Part shown: in pieces, positions 1-6,094 of the stretch | Layout of the letters: each line of letters begins with the position of its first letter | Position numbering within the stretch: position 1 is the first letter of the stretch | Origin: Chloroflexota bacterium | Lineage (GTDB): Bacteria; Chloroflexota; Anaerolineae; Aggregatilineales; Phototrophicaceae | DNA length: 8,522 bases | Reading direction: 5' to 3' | Assembly: GCA_026706395.1 (NCBI GenBank) | Contig: JAPOYU010000104.1 | Coordinates: forward strand, 4,400 to 12,921 | Notes under the pieces: model-generated | What the model saw: the letters and a program-made list of their open reading frames with translations, nothing else | Database searches by the model: none | Told to the model about the DNA's origin: nothing | Translations under genes and position numbers: made by a program

Positions 1-1
1 C

Positions 2-739
2 AACGAGAACGAGATCGCGCAGAGCGAATGCGCCAACGATGTCGGATTCGCCAACTACTGGATGCTGACCGGCAGCCTGAATGTGCTGGACCCGGACGAA
101 GGCATCCCGGTCAAGATGAGCAAGTCCCTGGGCAATTACATCACGATCAAGGACGCGCTTCAGGATTATCATCCGCAGGAATTGCGCTACTTTATCCTGA
201 CCTCGCACTACAGCAATCCGGTGGTCTACAGCGACGATGCCTTGGCGTCGGCGAAATCGGGCTGGGAACGCCTGATGAACGCTGTCCGTCTCGTCCGGCG
301 GCAGATGAACAGCGCGCCGGAAGGCGCCGCCGGCGAAGTCTTCCTGGAGCGCCTCGACGCAGCCAGGGCAGAATTCCGCCGTGTGATGGACGATGATTTC
401 AATTCGCCGCGCGGTATCGCCGTCCTGCAAGACCTGACGCGCGATGTGAATACCCTGCTGAATAGCGAAACCGAGGTCGGCCTTGCCACCCTGAAAGCGA
501 TCAATGATGCCTACGTCGCGCTGGGTGGCGCTGTCTTGGGCTTGGTGCCGGCGGCGGATTATGATGAAAGCGGCGATGGCCAGCGCGAGGCAGCGCTTAT
601 CGAAATGCTCATCGCAATGCGGGCGGAGGCCCGCGCCGAGCGTGATTATGCCCGCAGCGATCAGATACGCGACCATCTGGCTGCCTTGGGCGTCGTGCTG
701 GAAGACCGCGCCGACGGCACAACCTGGAAGCTGAACTGA
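2..739 (+). CDS. cysS: Cysteinyl-tRNA synthetase, C-terminal part (5' end outside window)
   Basis: This is the C-terminal part of the class I synthetase that charges tRNA-Cys with cysteine in the cytoplasm. The frame is open from base 2, so the start lies upstream of the window. The first residues, NENEIAQSEC, match the family's PHHENEIAQS zinc-site region. The second Glu is the expected zinc-ligand position, and the second His of the usual HH is Asn here. The KMSKS ATP-binding loop is at 113-127 and is followed by SLGNY. The anticodon-binding helical part contains MDDDFNSP (from 386). The C-terminus VLEDRADGTTWK matches the usual VLEDGPQGTTWRRK ending. About 245 residues are present, roughly the last half of a 460-residue enzyme. 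rlmB lies downstream, a linkage known from other bacteria. The identification is essentially certain. Confidence 0.96.
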   Translation, partial: NENEIAQSECANDVGFANYWMLTGSLNVLDPDEGIPVKMSKSLGNYITIKDALQDYHPQELRYFILTSHYSNPVVYSDDALASAKSGWERLMNAVRLVRRQMNSAPEGAAGEVFLERLDAARAEFRRVMDDDFNSPRGIAVLQDLTRDVNTLLNSETEVGLATLKAINDAYVALGGAVLGLVPAADYDESGDGQREAALIEMLIAMRAEARAERDYARSDQIRDHLAALGVVLEDRADGTTWKLN

Positions 740-771
740 TGTATGTTAGCAAACCTCATCCGCCGACCTCT

Positions 772-791
772 CTCGCCATCTCTGTGGCGAG
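772..791. repeat. Hairpin-forming inverted repeat after cysS
   Basis: A perfect 7-bp stem (CTCGCCA / TGGCGAG) encloses a 6-base loop, 32 bases after the cysS stop. No T-run follows, so it is not a standard intrinsic terminator. A weaker second inverted repeat (TCCCT 794-798, AGGGA 807-811) comes next. Together with the G-rich element at 850-888, most of the cysS-rlmB gap is made of inverted repeats, as in an inserted intergenic repeat. It may act as an mRNA-stability or processing hairpin. Confidence 0.5.
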
Positions 792-849
792 CATCCCTAT
801 TTAAAGAGGGAAGGGGTGCTAAGGCGTAAGAACGACTTAACGAAAACAG

Positions 850-888
850 CCCCTCCCTCATTTTGGGGGAGGGTTTTGGGGTGGGGGA
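850..888. repeat. GC-rich hairpin plus G-tract (G-quadruplex-like) element, copy 1
   Basis: CCCTCCC at 851-857 pairs with GGGAGGG at 867-873 around a 9-base loop. Overlapping it, 865-887 reads G5-A-G3-TTTT-G4-T-G5. These are four G-tracts with loops of 1, 4 and 1, which fits the canonical quadruplex pattern. It ends 13 bases before the rlmB start and touches its ribosome binding site. A second element of the same build, in opposite orientation, lies at 5665-5702. That the two are copies of one repeat family is my inference from shared architecture. Confidence 0.55.
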
Positions 889-892
889 AGGA
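886..892 (+). promoter_or_regulatory. Ribosome binding site of rlmB
   Basis: GGAAGGA ends 8 bases before the ATG at 901, good Shine-Dalgarno spacing, and it fixes that start. It overlaps the last G-tract of the element at 850-888, so folding of that element in the mRNA could hide it. Confidence 0.6.
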
Positions 893-900
893 ATAACCTA

Positions 901-1662
901 ATGCCGGAATTCCTCTACGGACATTGGGCGGTCATTGAAACGATGCGCTCCGGGCGCCGGGCGCTGGAAGCGCTGATGATCCACGAGCGGGCGGAGAAGC
1001 GCGGAACCGTCGGCGAGGTCATGAGCATGGCGAAAGATTTTGGCTTGCCGATTCAGCCGGTGCAGCGGCGCATCCTCGATGACCTGGCCAACAACGGTAA
1101 CCACCAAGGTCTGGTCCTGCGCGTCGGCCCCTACCCCTACTGCGACCTTGAAGATATCCTCAGCCTGGCCGCGCAGCGCGGCGAGAAACCTTTCATCTTG
1201 CTGCTGGACCTGCTGAAAGATCCCCAGAACGTCGGCTCGCTGATCCGCGTCGGCGATGCGGTCGGCGTCCATGGCATCGTGATTCAAGAGCGGCGCAGCG
1301 TGGCGGTCACGCCGGCGGTGGTGAATGCGTCCTCAGGCGCTGTCGAGCACATCAACGTCGCCCAGGTGCCCAACCTGGTCAGCGCCATGAAGTCATTGAA
1401 AGCGCAGGATGTTTGGCTGGTCGGCTTGGACGTGGGACCGAACATCCCGCCGCTGGACAAGACCGACCTCAATATGTCGCTGGGATTAGTGATGGGCAGC
1501 GAGGGCGAAGGCTTGCGGCGCTTGGTCCGCGATACCTGCGATCTGCTGCTGACGCTGCCCATGCGCGGCGAGGTGGGCAGTCTGAACGTTGCGACGGCCG
1601 GCGCCATCGCCCTGTATCGCGCCTGGAGCGCCCGGGGCTGGGAAGGCTGGGCGCATGCCTAG
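901..1662 (+). CDS. rlmB: TrmH/SpoU-family 23S rRNA (guanosine-2'-O-)-methyltransferase RlmB
   Basis: This is a 253-residue SPOUT-class RNA 2'-O-methyltransferase. RlmB uses SAM to methylate the ribose of G2251 (E. coli numbering) in the 23S rRNA peptidyl-transferase loop. The N-terminal part (about 1-85) begins FLYGHWAVIE and corresponds to the small substrate-binding domain, which separates RlmB-type members from bare TrmH. The catalytic SPOUT domain carries motif 1 at 103-116 (DLLKDPQNVGSLIR, with Asn110 and Arg116), motif 2 at 195-204 (GLVMGSEGEG) and motif 3 at 220-233 (PMRGEVGSLNVATA). These form the trefoil-knot SAM site. Length is close to E. coli RlmB (about 243). Position after cysS supports the call. 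A related TrmH-family enzyme with another RNA target cannot be excluded. Confidence 0.88.
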   Translation: MPEFLYGHWAVIETMRSGRRALEALMIHERAEKRGTVGEVMSMAKDFGLPIQPVQRRILDDLANNGNHQGLVLRVGPYPYCDLEDILSLAAQRGEKPFILLLDLLKDPQNVGSLIRVGDAVGVHGIVIQERRSVAVTPAVVNASSGAVEHINVAQVPNLVSAMKSLKAQDVWLVGLDVGPNIPPLDKTDLNMSLGLVMGSEGEGLRRLVRDTCDLLLTLPMRGEVGSLNVATAGAIALYRAWSARGWEGWAHA

Positions 1663-1747
1663 CTAGCCCCGAGCGCATGCCTTGCCTACTATTCTCGAAA
1701 GTGTTAGACTTGAAGTTGGAATAACGTTAATCGAGACTGTATGATAC

Positions 1748-1957
1748 ATGGCAACTGCTACGGAAGTTTCGACGGTATCAACGCTTCAGAATCACGGTGA
1801 GCGGATCGCTTCACTGGAGACCAATCAACAACATTTGGCAACCAAGGCCGATCTGGCGAACTTGCAGGCAACCTTGACTTGGCGGCTAATTCTGGCAGTC
1901 AGCATTGCTACGACCGTATCAACAGCACTCCTCGGCCTCCTCATTCGCTCGCCCTAG
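1748..1957 (+). CDS. Small coiled-coil, single-membrane-segment protein
   Basis: This 69-residue protein is of unknown function. Residues 15-43 are polar with heptad-like spacing (RIASLETNQQHLATKADL), suggesting a short coiled coil. Residues about 45-66 form one hydrophobic membrane segment, and the chain ends RSP. The layout, including the ATKADLANL stretch, resembles the widespread short coiled-coil/TM proteins often annotated as hypothetical or DUF1640-like; the family link is my judgement from pattern. It lies 85 bases after rlmB on the same strand. No clear Shine-Dalgarno site precedes the ATG, so the start is less secure. Its TAG stop overlaps the stop of the opposite-strand transporter in the CTAG at 1954-1957. 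Confidence 0.6.
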   Translation: MATATEVSTVSTLQNHGERIASLETNQQHLATKADLANLQATLTWRLILAVSIATTVSTALLGLLIRSP

Positions 1958-3306
1958 CCGTCTCCGCTGTCGCAACCTCTGATGCGCTCCAACACAAACG
2001 CGCTGTAGATACACAATCCCGCCATCAATACGCCACCCAGCAGAAAAGGCGTCGACGCGCCATGACGCTGGAAGATCAGTCCCGCGGCCAGCGGAGCGGT
2101 AGCGTTGGCGGCGCTGACCAATGCGGCGCTGACGCCGAGCGCGCCTCCGAATTCACCAGGCGTCACCTGTTGCGTAATCAGGCTGTTCAAGGCGGGGCGG
2201 ATCAAGCCGGCGCCTATCGAGATGGGCACGATCGCGACAAACATCCAGAGGACGCCCGCCAGGCTGTTCTTGCCATTCACCGGCAGCTCAATCCCCAACT
2301 CGCCGATCATCGCTTCTGTCCGGGTCGTCCGGGCGCCGAGCAAATCGCGCTCGACCAATTCGCGCACGTAAAAGGGATGCGGCGAATCCGGTGTTGTTCC
2401 AGTCAGCAGCAGGCCCAGCGCCAGCAATCCCAGCGCCAGGATGACCAAGCCGCGGTCGCCAAGTCGCGCGCTCCAGCGGCCTATGTAGCGAAGCTGTACC
2501 GTCACCAGAATAATGCCGATCACCAGGAACAGCGTTGCGTTCCCGCGCCCGAGGAAGCCCAGGCGCGTCAATGTGAACAAGCCGAGCAAGCTTTCGTAAC
2601 CGAAGAAGATGAATTGCTGCGCGAACATCAGCAGCAGCAGAACGCCCAGGCCCGGCCGAAGCAAGTAGCGCAGGATCAAGATCGGAGCCTGCCCGGAGCC
2701 TGTTCCATGTCCGCGCTTCGCCAGCGGATGTGTTTCTTTGAAAAGGAAGAGGGTGAGAAGTATTGAGACGAAGGAGTAGATGGCGGCGGTGAAAGCGGGC
2801 ACCGCCAACGAGTCTGATATTTCCAGGGCGAGCAGGGAGAGAAGCGGTCCAAAGATGAAACCCAGGCCGAAGGCCGCGCCGGTGAGGCCCAGGCCGCGAC
2901 TGCGATTGGACTCATCGGTGATGTCGCTGAGCGCGGCTTGCGCCGTGGCCAGGTTGGCGCCGAAGAGGCCATCAACGACGCGCGAGAGAATCACCATTTC
3001 CAAAGAGGTGGCCAGGCCGAGCATGATGAAGCTGAGACAGGTGGTCACCTGGCTGATGAGCAGCAGCGGCTTGCGTCCGTAGCGATCTGACAGCGCGCCC
3101 ATAACCGGTACGCCGATCAGTTGCGCCAGGGGAAAGGCCGCCAGCGCCAAGCCGACTTGCAGCGGCGTCGCGCCGAATGACGCGGCGTAAATGTGCAGCA
3201 GCGGCAGGATGACGGTCAAACCGAGCACATCGACGAAGACCAGCAGGAAGATCGGCAGCGCTCGTTTTCTATCCAGTGGGGTGGGTGATTTCACCGTAGC
3301 TTCCAT
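1954..3306 (-). CDS. MFS transporter, TetA-like drug efflux type (DHA1)
   Basis: This is a 450-residue inner-membrane protein of the major facilitator superfamily, probably a proton-coupled exporter of small molecules or drugs. Hydrophobic segments alternate throughout. Motif A is visible in the TM2-TM3 loop at 70-79 (GALSDRYGRK). A motif B-like TM4 is at 105-130 (SRVVDGLFGANLATAQ). The antiporter motif C in TM5 is at 139-153 (LGLTGAAFGLGFIFG). A cytoplasmic linker after KETHP (190-210) separates the two six-helix halves. The region resembles TetA/TCR-type proteins (ILPLLHIYAASFGATPLQVG, 33-52). Unusual is a polar segment of about 45 residues at 302-347, between what look like TM9 and TM10, which makes it longer than the usual 400 residues. 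No strong Shine-Dalgarno site precedes the ATG. Substrate cannot be read from sequence. Confidence 0.88.
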   Translation of the reverse strand: MEATVKSPTPLDRKRALPIFLLVFVDVLGLTVILPLLHIYAASFGATPLQVGLALAAFPLAQLIGVPVMGALSDRYGRKPLLLISQVTTCLSFIMLGLATSLEMVILSRVVDGLFGANLATAQAALSDITDESNRSRGLGLTGAAFGLGFIFGPLLSLLALEISDSLAVPAFTAAIYSFVSILLTLFLFKETHPLAKRGHGTGSGQAPILILRYLLRPGLGVLLLLMFAQQFIFFGYESLLGLFTLTRLGFLGRGNATLFLVIGIILVTVQLRYIGRWSARLGDRGLVILALGLLALGLLLTGTTPDSPHPFYVRELVERDLLGARTTRTEAMIGELGIELPVNGKNSLAGVLWMFVAIVPISIGAGLIRPALNSLITQQVTPGEFGGALGVSAALVSAANATAPLAAGLIFQRHGASTPFLLGGVLMAGLCIYSAFVLERIRGCDSGDG

Positions 3307-3433
3307 CGCGGTCAGCTATCAAGAGCAAGTGGTCTTGCGCAAGGCGAGCGCGGCGCGGCGTCTGCCCCCTGGAAGTCCGCCCATGTCATGATGCCGCCCA
3401 AAGCGTGGCTGGTCCTGAAACAGCATAGCAAGT

Positions 3434-3461
3434 TTGATTGCCCGCATCTGCGCCTTATGCT
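3434..3461 (+). promoter_or_regulatory. Possible sigma70-type promoter for pcm
   Basis: TTGATT (3434-3439), a 16-base spacer and TATGCT (3456-3461) lie about 45 bases before the pcm ATG, in the gap between divergent genes. Each hexamer differs from consensus at two positions, so this is only a candidate. Nothing else distinctive was seen in 3307-3504. Confidence 0.3.
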
Positions 3462-3504
3462 ACCTTTAATCTAGCAGACTTTGGGCGACAGCTTGGATAG
3501 CCAA

Positions 3505-4188
3505 ATGCCAACTTCACGGGAATACGCGCGGTTGCGCAACCGCATGGTCGATGAGCAGTTGGTCAAGCGCGGCATCAACGATCGCCGGGTCTTGGACGCG
3601 ATGCGCGTCATGCCCCGCCATCAGTTTGTGCCGGAAGAGTTCAAGCCGCAAGCTTACGAAGATCGTCCGCTGCCCATCGGCGAAGGGCAGACGATCTCGC
3701 AGCCCTATATGGTCGCCTTCATGACCGAGCGGCTGCGCCTCAAGCCGCATCACACGGTCCTGGAAATCGGCACGGGCTCGGGTTATCAGACGGCGATACT
3801 CTGCCACCTGACGCATTACGTCTACAGCGTCGAGCGCGTGACGCTTTTGGCGGATCACGCTGGCGAGCGCATCGGCGACCTGGGTTACAACAACCTCGAT
3901 ATTCACGTTGGCGATGGCAGCCAGGGCTTGCCCGATCAAGCCATGTTTGACCGCATCATGGTGACGGCGGCGGTGCCGCGCCTGCCGAATGTGCTTTGCA
4001 CGCAGCTGCAGAAGCATGGCGGCCAGATGATTCTGCCCATCGGCGACGAGCACTTGCAGGAGCTGAAGCTCGTCACCCGGCGCGGCGAGCGCTTCACCTC
4101 GCGGACGCTGCTGCGCTGCCGCTTCGTACCGCTGATCGGGCGTTACGGCTTCGACAGCGATTTCAACAGCCAGCCGACCATCTTCTAG
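3505..4188 (+). CDS. pcm: Protein-L-isoaspartate O-methyltransferase
   Basis: The enzyme (EC 2.1.1.77) methylates isoaspartyl residues from damaged Asn/Asp with SAM, starting their repair in the cytoplasm. From the ATG at 3505 it has 227 residues, slightly above the usual 205-220. Family marks, in order, are MVDEQLVKRGI (14-24), VPRHQFVPEE-like MPRHQFVPEEF (36-46), the substrate-site GQTISQPYMVA (61-71), SAM motif I VLEIGTGSGYQTAIL (85-99), VYSVERV (106-112), GDGSQGLPDQAMFDRIMVTAA (first residue 137), and GGQMILPIG (172-180). An in-frame TTG at 3481 would add 8 residues. I prefer the ATG because neither start has a clear Shine-Dalgarno site and the extra residues are not family-like. It probably forms an operon with the next gene, 12 bases on. 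Confidence 0.93.
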   Translation: MPTSREYARLRNRMVDEQLVKRGINDRRVLDAMRVMPRHQFVPEEFKPQAYEDRPLPIGEGQTISQPYMVAFMTERLRLKPHHTVLEIGTGSGYQTAILCHLTHYVYSVERVTLLADHAGERIGDLGYNNLDIHVGDGSQGLPDQAMFDRIMVTAAVPRLPNVLCTQLQKHGGQMILPIGDEHLQELKLVTRRGERFTSRTLLRCRFVPLIGRYGFDSDFNSQPTIF

Positions 4189-4200
4189 GCCTCCCGCGGC

Positions 4201-4620
4201 ATGACCAAGCGAAACGACCTCGATCTCGACTTGATCCAGATGGTGCAGCGGGCGCGGATGCTGCACGATGAGAGCGCTGTGCCCTCGGACATGGCGGCGG
4301 TCTACTGGATCGAGGCGAAACGGCGCGAAGGCGAGTATCCCGCCCCGACCGCGAACGCCGGCGAGTGGCGGGTCAAGCTGCGGCTGGAGGACGTGGACGC
4401 GGTTTGGGAGCGGGTCAAGGCGCTGACTGCCGCGGGCGCGCTGGGCTACAAGTCGAAGGTGTCGACGCGGCCGGCGGCCGGTCAGGCGGATCCGGATGAG
4501 CGCTTGCTCTGCGCGCGGACCTATGACGCGGCCGATCGCGCTGATGTGGCGCGGGTGGGCGAGGCGCTGCGGGCGCTTGGCCTGGAGCGGTTGGAGTATG
4601 TCGCGGACAAATCGACATAG
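4201..4620 (+). CDS. DUF1917/BLES03-like 'putative phosphothreonine lyase' domain protein
   Basis: This is a 139-residue soluble protein. From about residue 34 it follows the pattern of small bacterial proteins annotated as putative phosphothreonine lyase domain-containing (DUF1917, relatives of human BLES03). The matching parts are YWIEAKRREGEYP (35-47), GEWRVKLRLEDVDAVWERVK (first residue 53), GALGYKSKVSTR (residues about 79-90), and LLCARTYD with a following LRALGLERLEYVADKST C-terminus. The match is from memory of the family pattern; enzymatic activity is not established for such proteins. Family members as I recall them run on for some 10-15 residues with an AGKY-type tail. This one stops early, exactly where a nonamer repeat begins. 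It starts 12 bases after pcm without a clear ribosome site, suggesting coupled translation. Confidence 0.65.
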   Translation: MTKRNDLDLDLIQMVQRARMLHDESAVPSDMAAVYWIEAKRREGEYPAPTANAGEWRVKLRLEDVDAVWERVKALTAAGALGYKSKVSTRPAAGQADPDERLLCARTYDAADRADVARVGEALRALGLERLEYVADKST

Positions 4621-4625
4621 ATTTC

Positions 4626-4655
4626 ACCACCGAGTACACCGAGTACACCGAGTTC
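4626..4655. repeat. Tandem nonamer repeat, three units
   Basis: The unit ACCGAGTAC occurs at 4629-4637 and 4638-4646, then ACCGAGTTC at 4647-4655, with a partial unit before. It begins 5 bases after the stop at 4618-4620 and lies between two convergent genes. The type resembles degenerate CACAGAGGG/CACCGAG nonamer arrays that I recall from intergenic regions of several bacterial phyla. A second set is at 6037-6063. The remaining bases to 4717 hold no recognisable terminator. Confidence 0.7.
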
Positions 4656-4717
4656 AAAGAGGCTCGCGGCGTGATTTGAGCCAAGGCGGCTGTCTCCCTT
4701 GCTTCCGCAGTAACATA

Positions 4718-5581
4718 TCAGACGGCAGCGTCTTCAAAGAGCGAGGGGAAGTGCCGCAGGGGATCGCCGGGTTCGCGCAGGAGGATCTGCTGCCGAGGCG
4801 TGAGTTCGACGCTGGCCGGCATCTCGACGCGCTTTGATGTCCAGACCAGGTGCGAGACGCAGTACTTGTAGAGCAGGACGCGGCGCTCGTGCTCGGCGTG
4901 CCACAGGGCGGTGCCGTGGGTCAGCGCCTCGCTGAAGAGCAAGACTGAGCCGGCGGGCATCTCCGGCAAGACGACATGCGGCGAGGTTTGGAAGTTCTCG
5001 CTGATGGCGGGCGGCAGCCTGTAATTGCTTTTGTGGCTGCCGGGGACGCAGCAGAAGCCGCCATGCTCGCCGCCGGCATCGCTGAGCGCCCAGGCGACGA
5101 CGATGAAACCTTCATATATTTGGTTGGTGCGGAAGCCGTAGTATTCGCCGGGCCCGACATCGGATTGTGGCGCGCTGGCGCCGTAATCGGCATGGAGGAC
5201 GCCGTAGGACATGCCCTGGCGCATGACCATGCCGTAGAGGCGATCCAGGCGGAAGCAATCGCCTAGGCGCCGGCGCAGCATGGGCATGATGGCGGGGTGA
5301 TCGAGCAGGTCGCAGAAGGGCGCCCCCCAATCGAGGAAACCGGAGCCGACCGGTTTGTAGCGGTCGCCCAGCTTTTTGCTTTCGGGCAGGTCCTCGGCTT
5401 TGATGAGCGATGCGCCCAGGGTCGGCGCGCCGCCGAAGCGAGGCGATTCAGCGGGCGGGGGCAGGTTCTGCTCGTCGATGAGCCGGTTCAGGGCCGCGAC
5501 TTCGTCGGCGGTCAAGGCGTCTTCGATGACGAGGTAGCCGTTGAGGTCGAAGAGGTATTGCTGGAGTTCGAGGTCGTTCAT
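4718..5581 (-). CDS. Phytanoyl-CoA dioxygenase (PhyH) family 2OG-Fe(II) oxygenase
   Basis: This 287-residue soluble enzyme of the PhyH superfamily uses Fe(II), O2 and 2-oxoglutarate, typically to hydroxylate a small organic substrate. The start FDLNGYLVIEDALTADEVAA (first residue 11) is the usual PhyH N-terminus. The iron triad is readable: His130 and Asp132 (GVLHADYG), and the distal His222 in EALTHGTALW. Arg233 or Arg234 (HERRVLLYKY) is the expected 2-oxoglutarate-binding arginine. The GGEHGGFCCVPGSHKSNY stretch (170-187) is the family's core strand and loop. Length is typical (250-300). It is transcribed alone, convergent to the pcm pair. The ATG is preceded by only a weak GAG. Substrate is unknown; such enzymes act in natural-product, compatible-solute or phosphonate metabolism, and no neighbour decides between these. 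Confidence 0.88.
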   Translation of the reverse strand: MNDLELQQYLFDLNGYLVIEDALTADEVAALNRLIDEQNLPPPAESPRFGGAPTLGASLIKAEDLPESKKLGDRYKPVGSGFLDWGAPFCDLLDHPAIMPMLRRRLGDCFRLDRLYGMVMRQGMSYGVLHADYGASAPQSDVGPGEYYGFRTNQIYEGFIVVAWALSDAGGEHGGFCCVPGSHKSNYRLPPAISENFQTSPHVVLPEMPAGSVLLFSEALTHGTALWHAEHERRVLLYKYCVSHLVWTSKRVEMPASVELTPRQQILLREPGDPLRHFPSLFEDAAV

Positions 5582-5664
5582 GTCATTACTCGTTTTTGCG
5601 CATTCGCTCGTTGCTTCATGACGATAGCATTGGCGGGGCGGGAATGCGAATTTGAATTAGTCTA

Positions 5665-5702
5665 CCCCACCCCCGGCCCCTCCCCATTGCAATGGGGAGG
5701 GG
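5665..5702. repeat. Perfect 26-bp palindrome with C/G-tract element, copy 2
   Basis: 5677-5702 is a perfect palindrome (half-site CCCCTCCCCATTG, no spacer). The minus strand of 5665-5685 reads G4-A-G4-CC-G5-T-G4, a canonical quadruplex pattern with loops of 1, 2 and 1. The order palindrome, G-tracts, then a gene start (the dioxygenase at 5581) is the same as in the element before rlmB, read on the opposite strand. It has no open reading frame and no visible target duplication. Confidence 0.75.
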
Positions 5703-5871
5703 TGACTCGTCATCGTAATTGATATTTACGACTAACTTTCACTTACTGAGGTCGCTTTTGAGGGCTTATTGGCACAGATTTGCGCTATTTTGGCAAACGA
5801 GATTCGGGTTTGGGCAAAGGCGCGAGGGCAGTGCTGGCGGGGGATCCGGGCGGTTTAGGCGCGCGATTGGC

Positions 5872-5902
5872 ATTTGCACGGAGAAAACTTTTTTGTGCAA
5901 AT
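5872..5902. repeat. Inverted repeat ATTTGCAC / GTGCAAAT
   Basis: Perfect 8-bp arms (5872-5879 and 5895-5902) flank a 15-base A-then-T spacer. A similar block of A5 then T7 follows at 5916-5928 without the arms. This could be a hairpin or a protein-binding site. It lies about 200 bases beyond the pentapeptide gene's stop, on no known transcript. Confidence 0.55.
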
Positions 5903-6036
5903 ATGCTCTACGGGGAAAAAGTTTTTTTCGGCCATCTGGCGGGACTGGCTATGCGGTTGTTAAGGCGCGACGGGATTAGTGTAGCATAGATCAGGCGCGA
6001 ATGGGAGAACAAATGTTCACGTATGGGGAGATATCG

Positions 6037-6063
6037 GCGCGGGGGCGCGGAGGGCACAGAGGG
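6037..6063. repeat. Degenerate nonamer repeat, three units
   Basis: GCGCGGGGG, CGCGGAGGG and CACAGAGGG follow each other in 9-base register (6037-6045, 6046-6054, 6055-6063) and are followed by TTTTT. This is the same repeat style as at 4626-4655 but more diverged. It lies 31 bases beyond the stop of the pentapeptide gene. Confidence 0.5.
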
Positions 6064-6094
6064 TTTTTACGTGCGGAAGTGTACGAGCTTTGGG

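Larger units (their letters stand above)
5703..6094. other. Gene-poor intergenic stretch
   Basis: About 390 bases (510 counted from the end of the dioxygenase gene) without a gene I can support. Short open frames here have no family-like sequence and overlap one another. It holds the inverted repeat at 5872-5902, a second A-run/T-run block at 5911-5932 and the nonamer repeat at 6037-6063. It marks the border between the GC-rich housekeeping part and the lower-GC module to its right. Confidence 0.6.

Noticed and set aside
772..791. Intrinsic terminator for cysS
   Set aside because: A good stem but no T-run follows; kept only as a hairpin repeat.
1716..1745. Promoter-like TTGGAA, 18 bases, TATGAT before the small gene
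   Set aside because: The -10 match ends 2 bases before the ATG, so transcription would start after the start codon.
1879..2766. Long + strand open frame antisense to the transporter
   Set aside because: It is Gln/Arg-rich with no family-like pattern and lies opposite a clear membrane protein with MFS motifs.
3514..4266. Long minus-strand open frame antisense to pcm
   Set aside because: It is a shadow of a GC-rich coding region; pcm motifs on the + strand are unambiguous.
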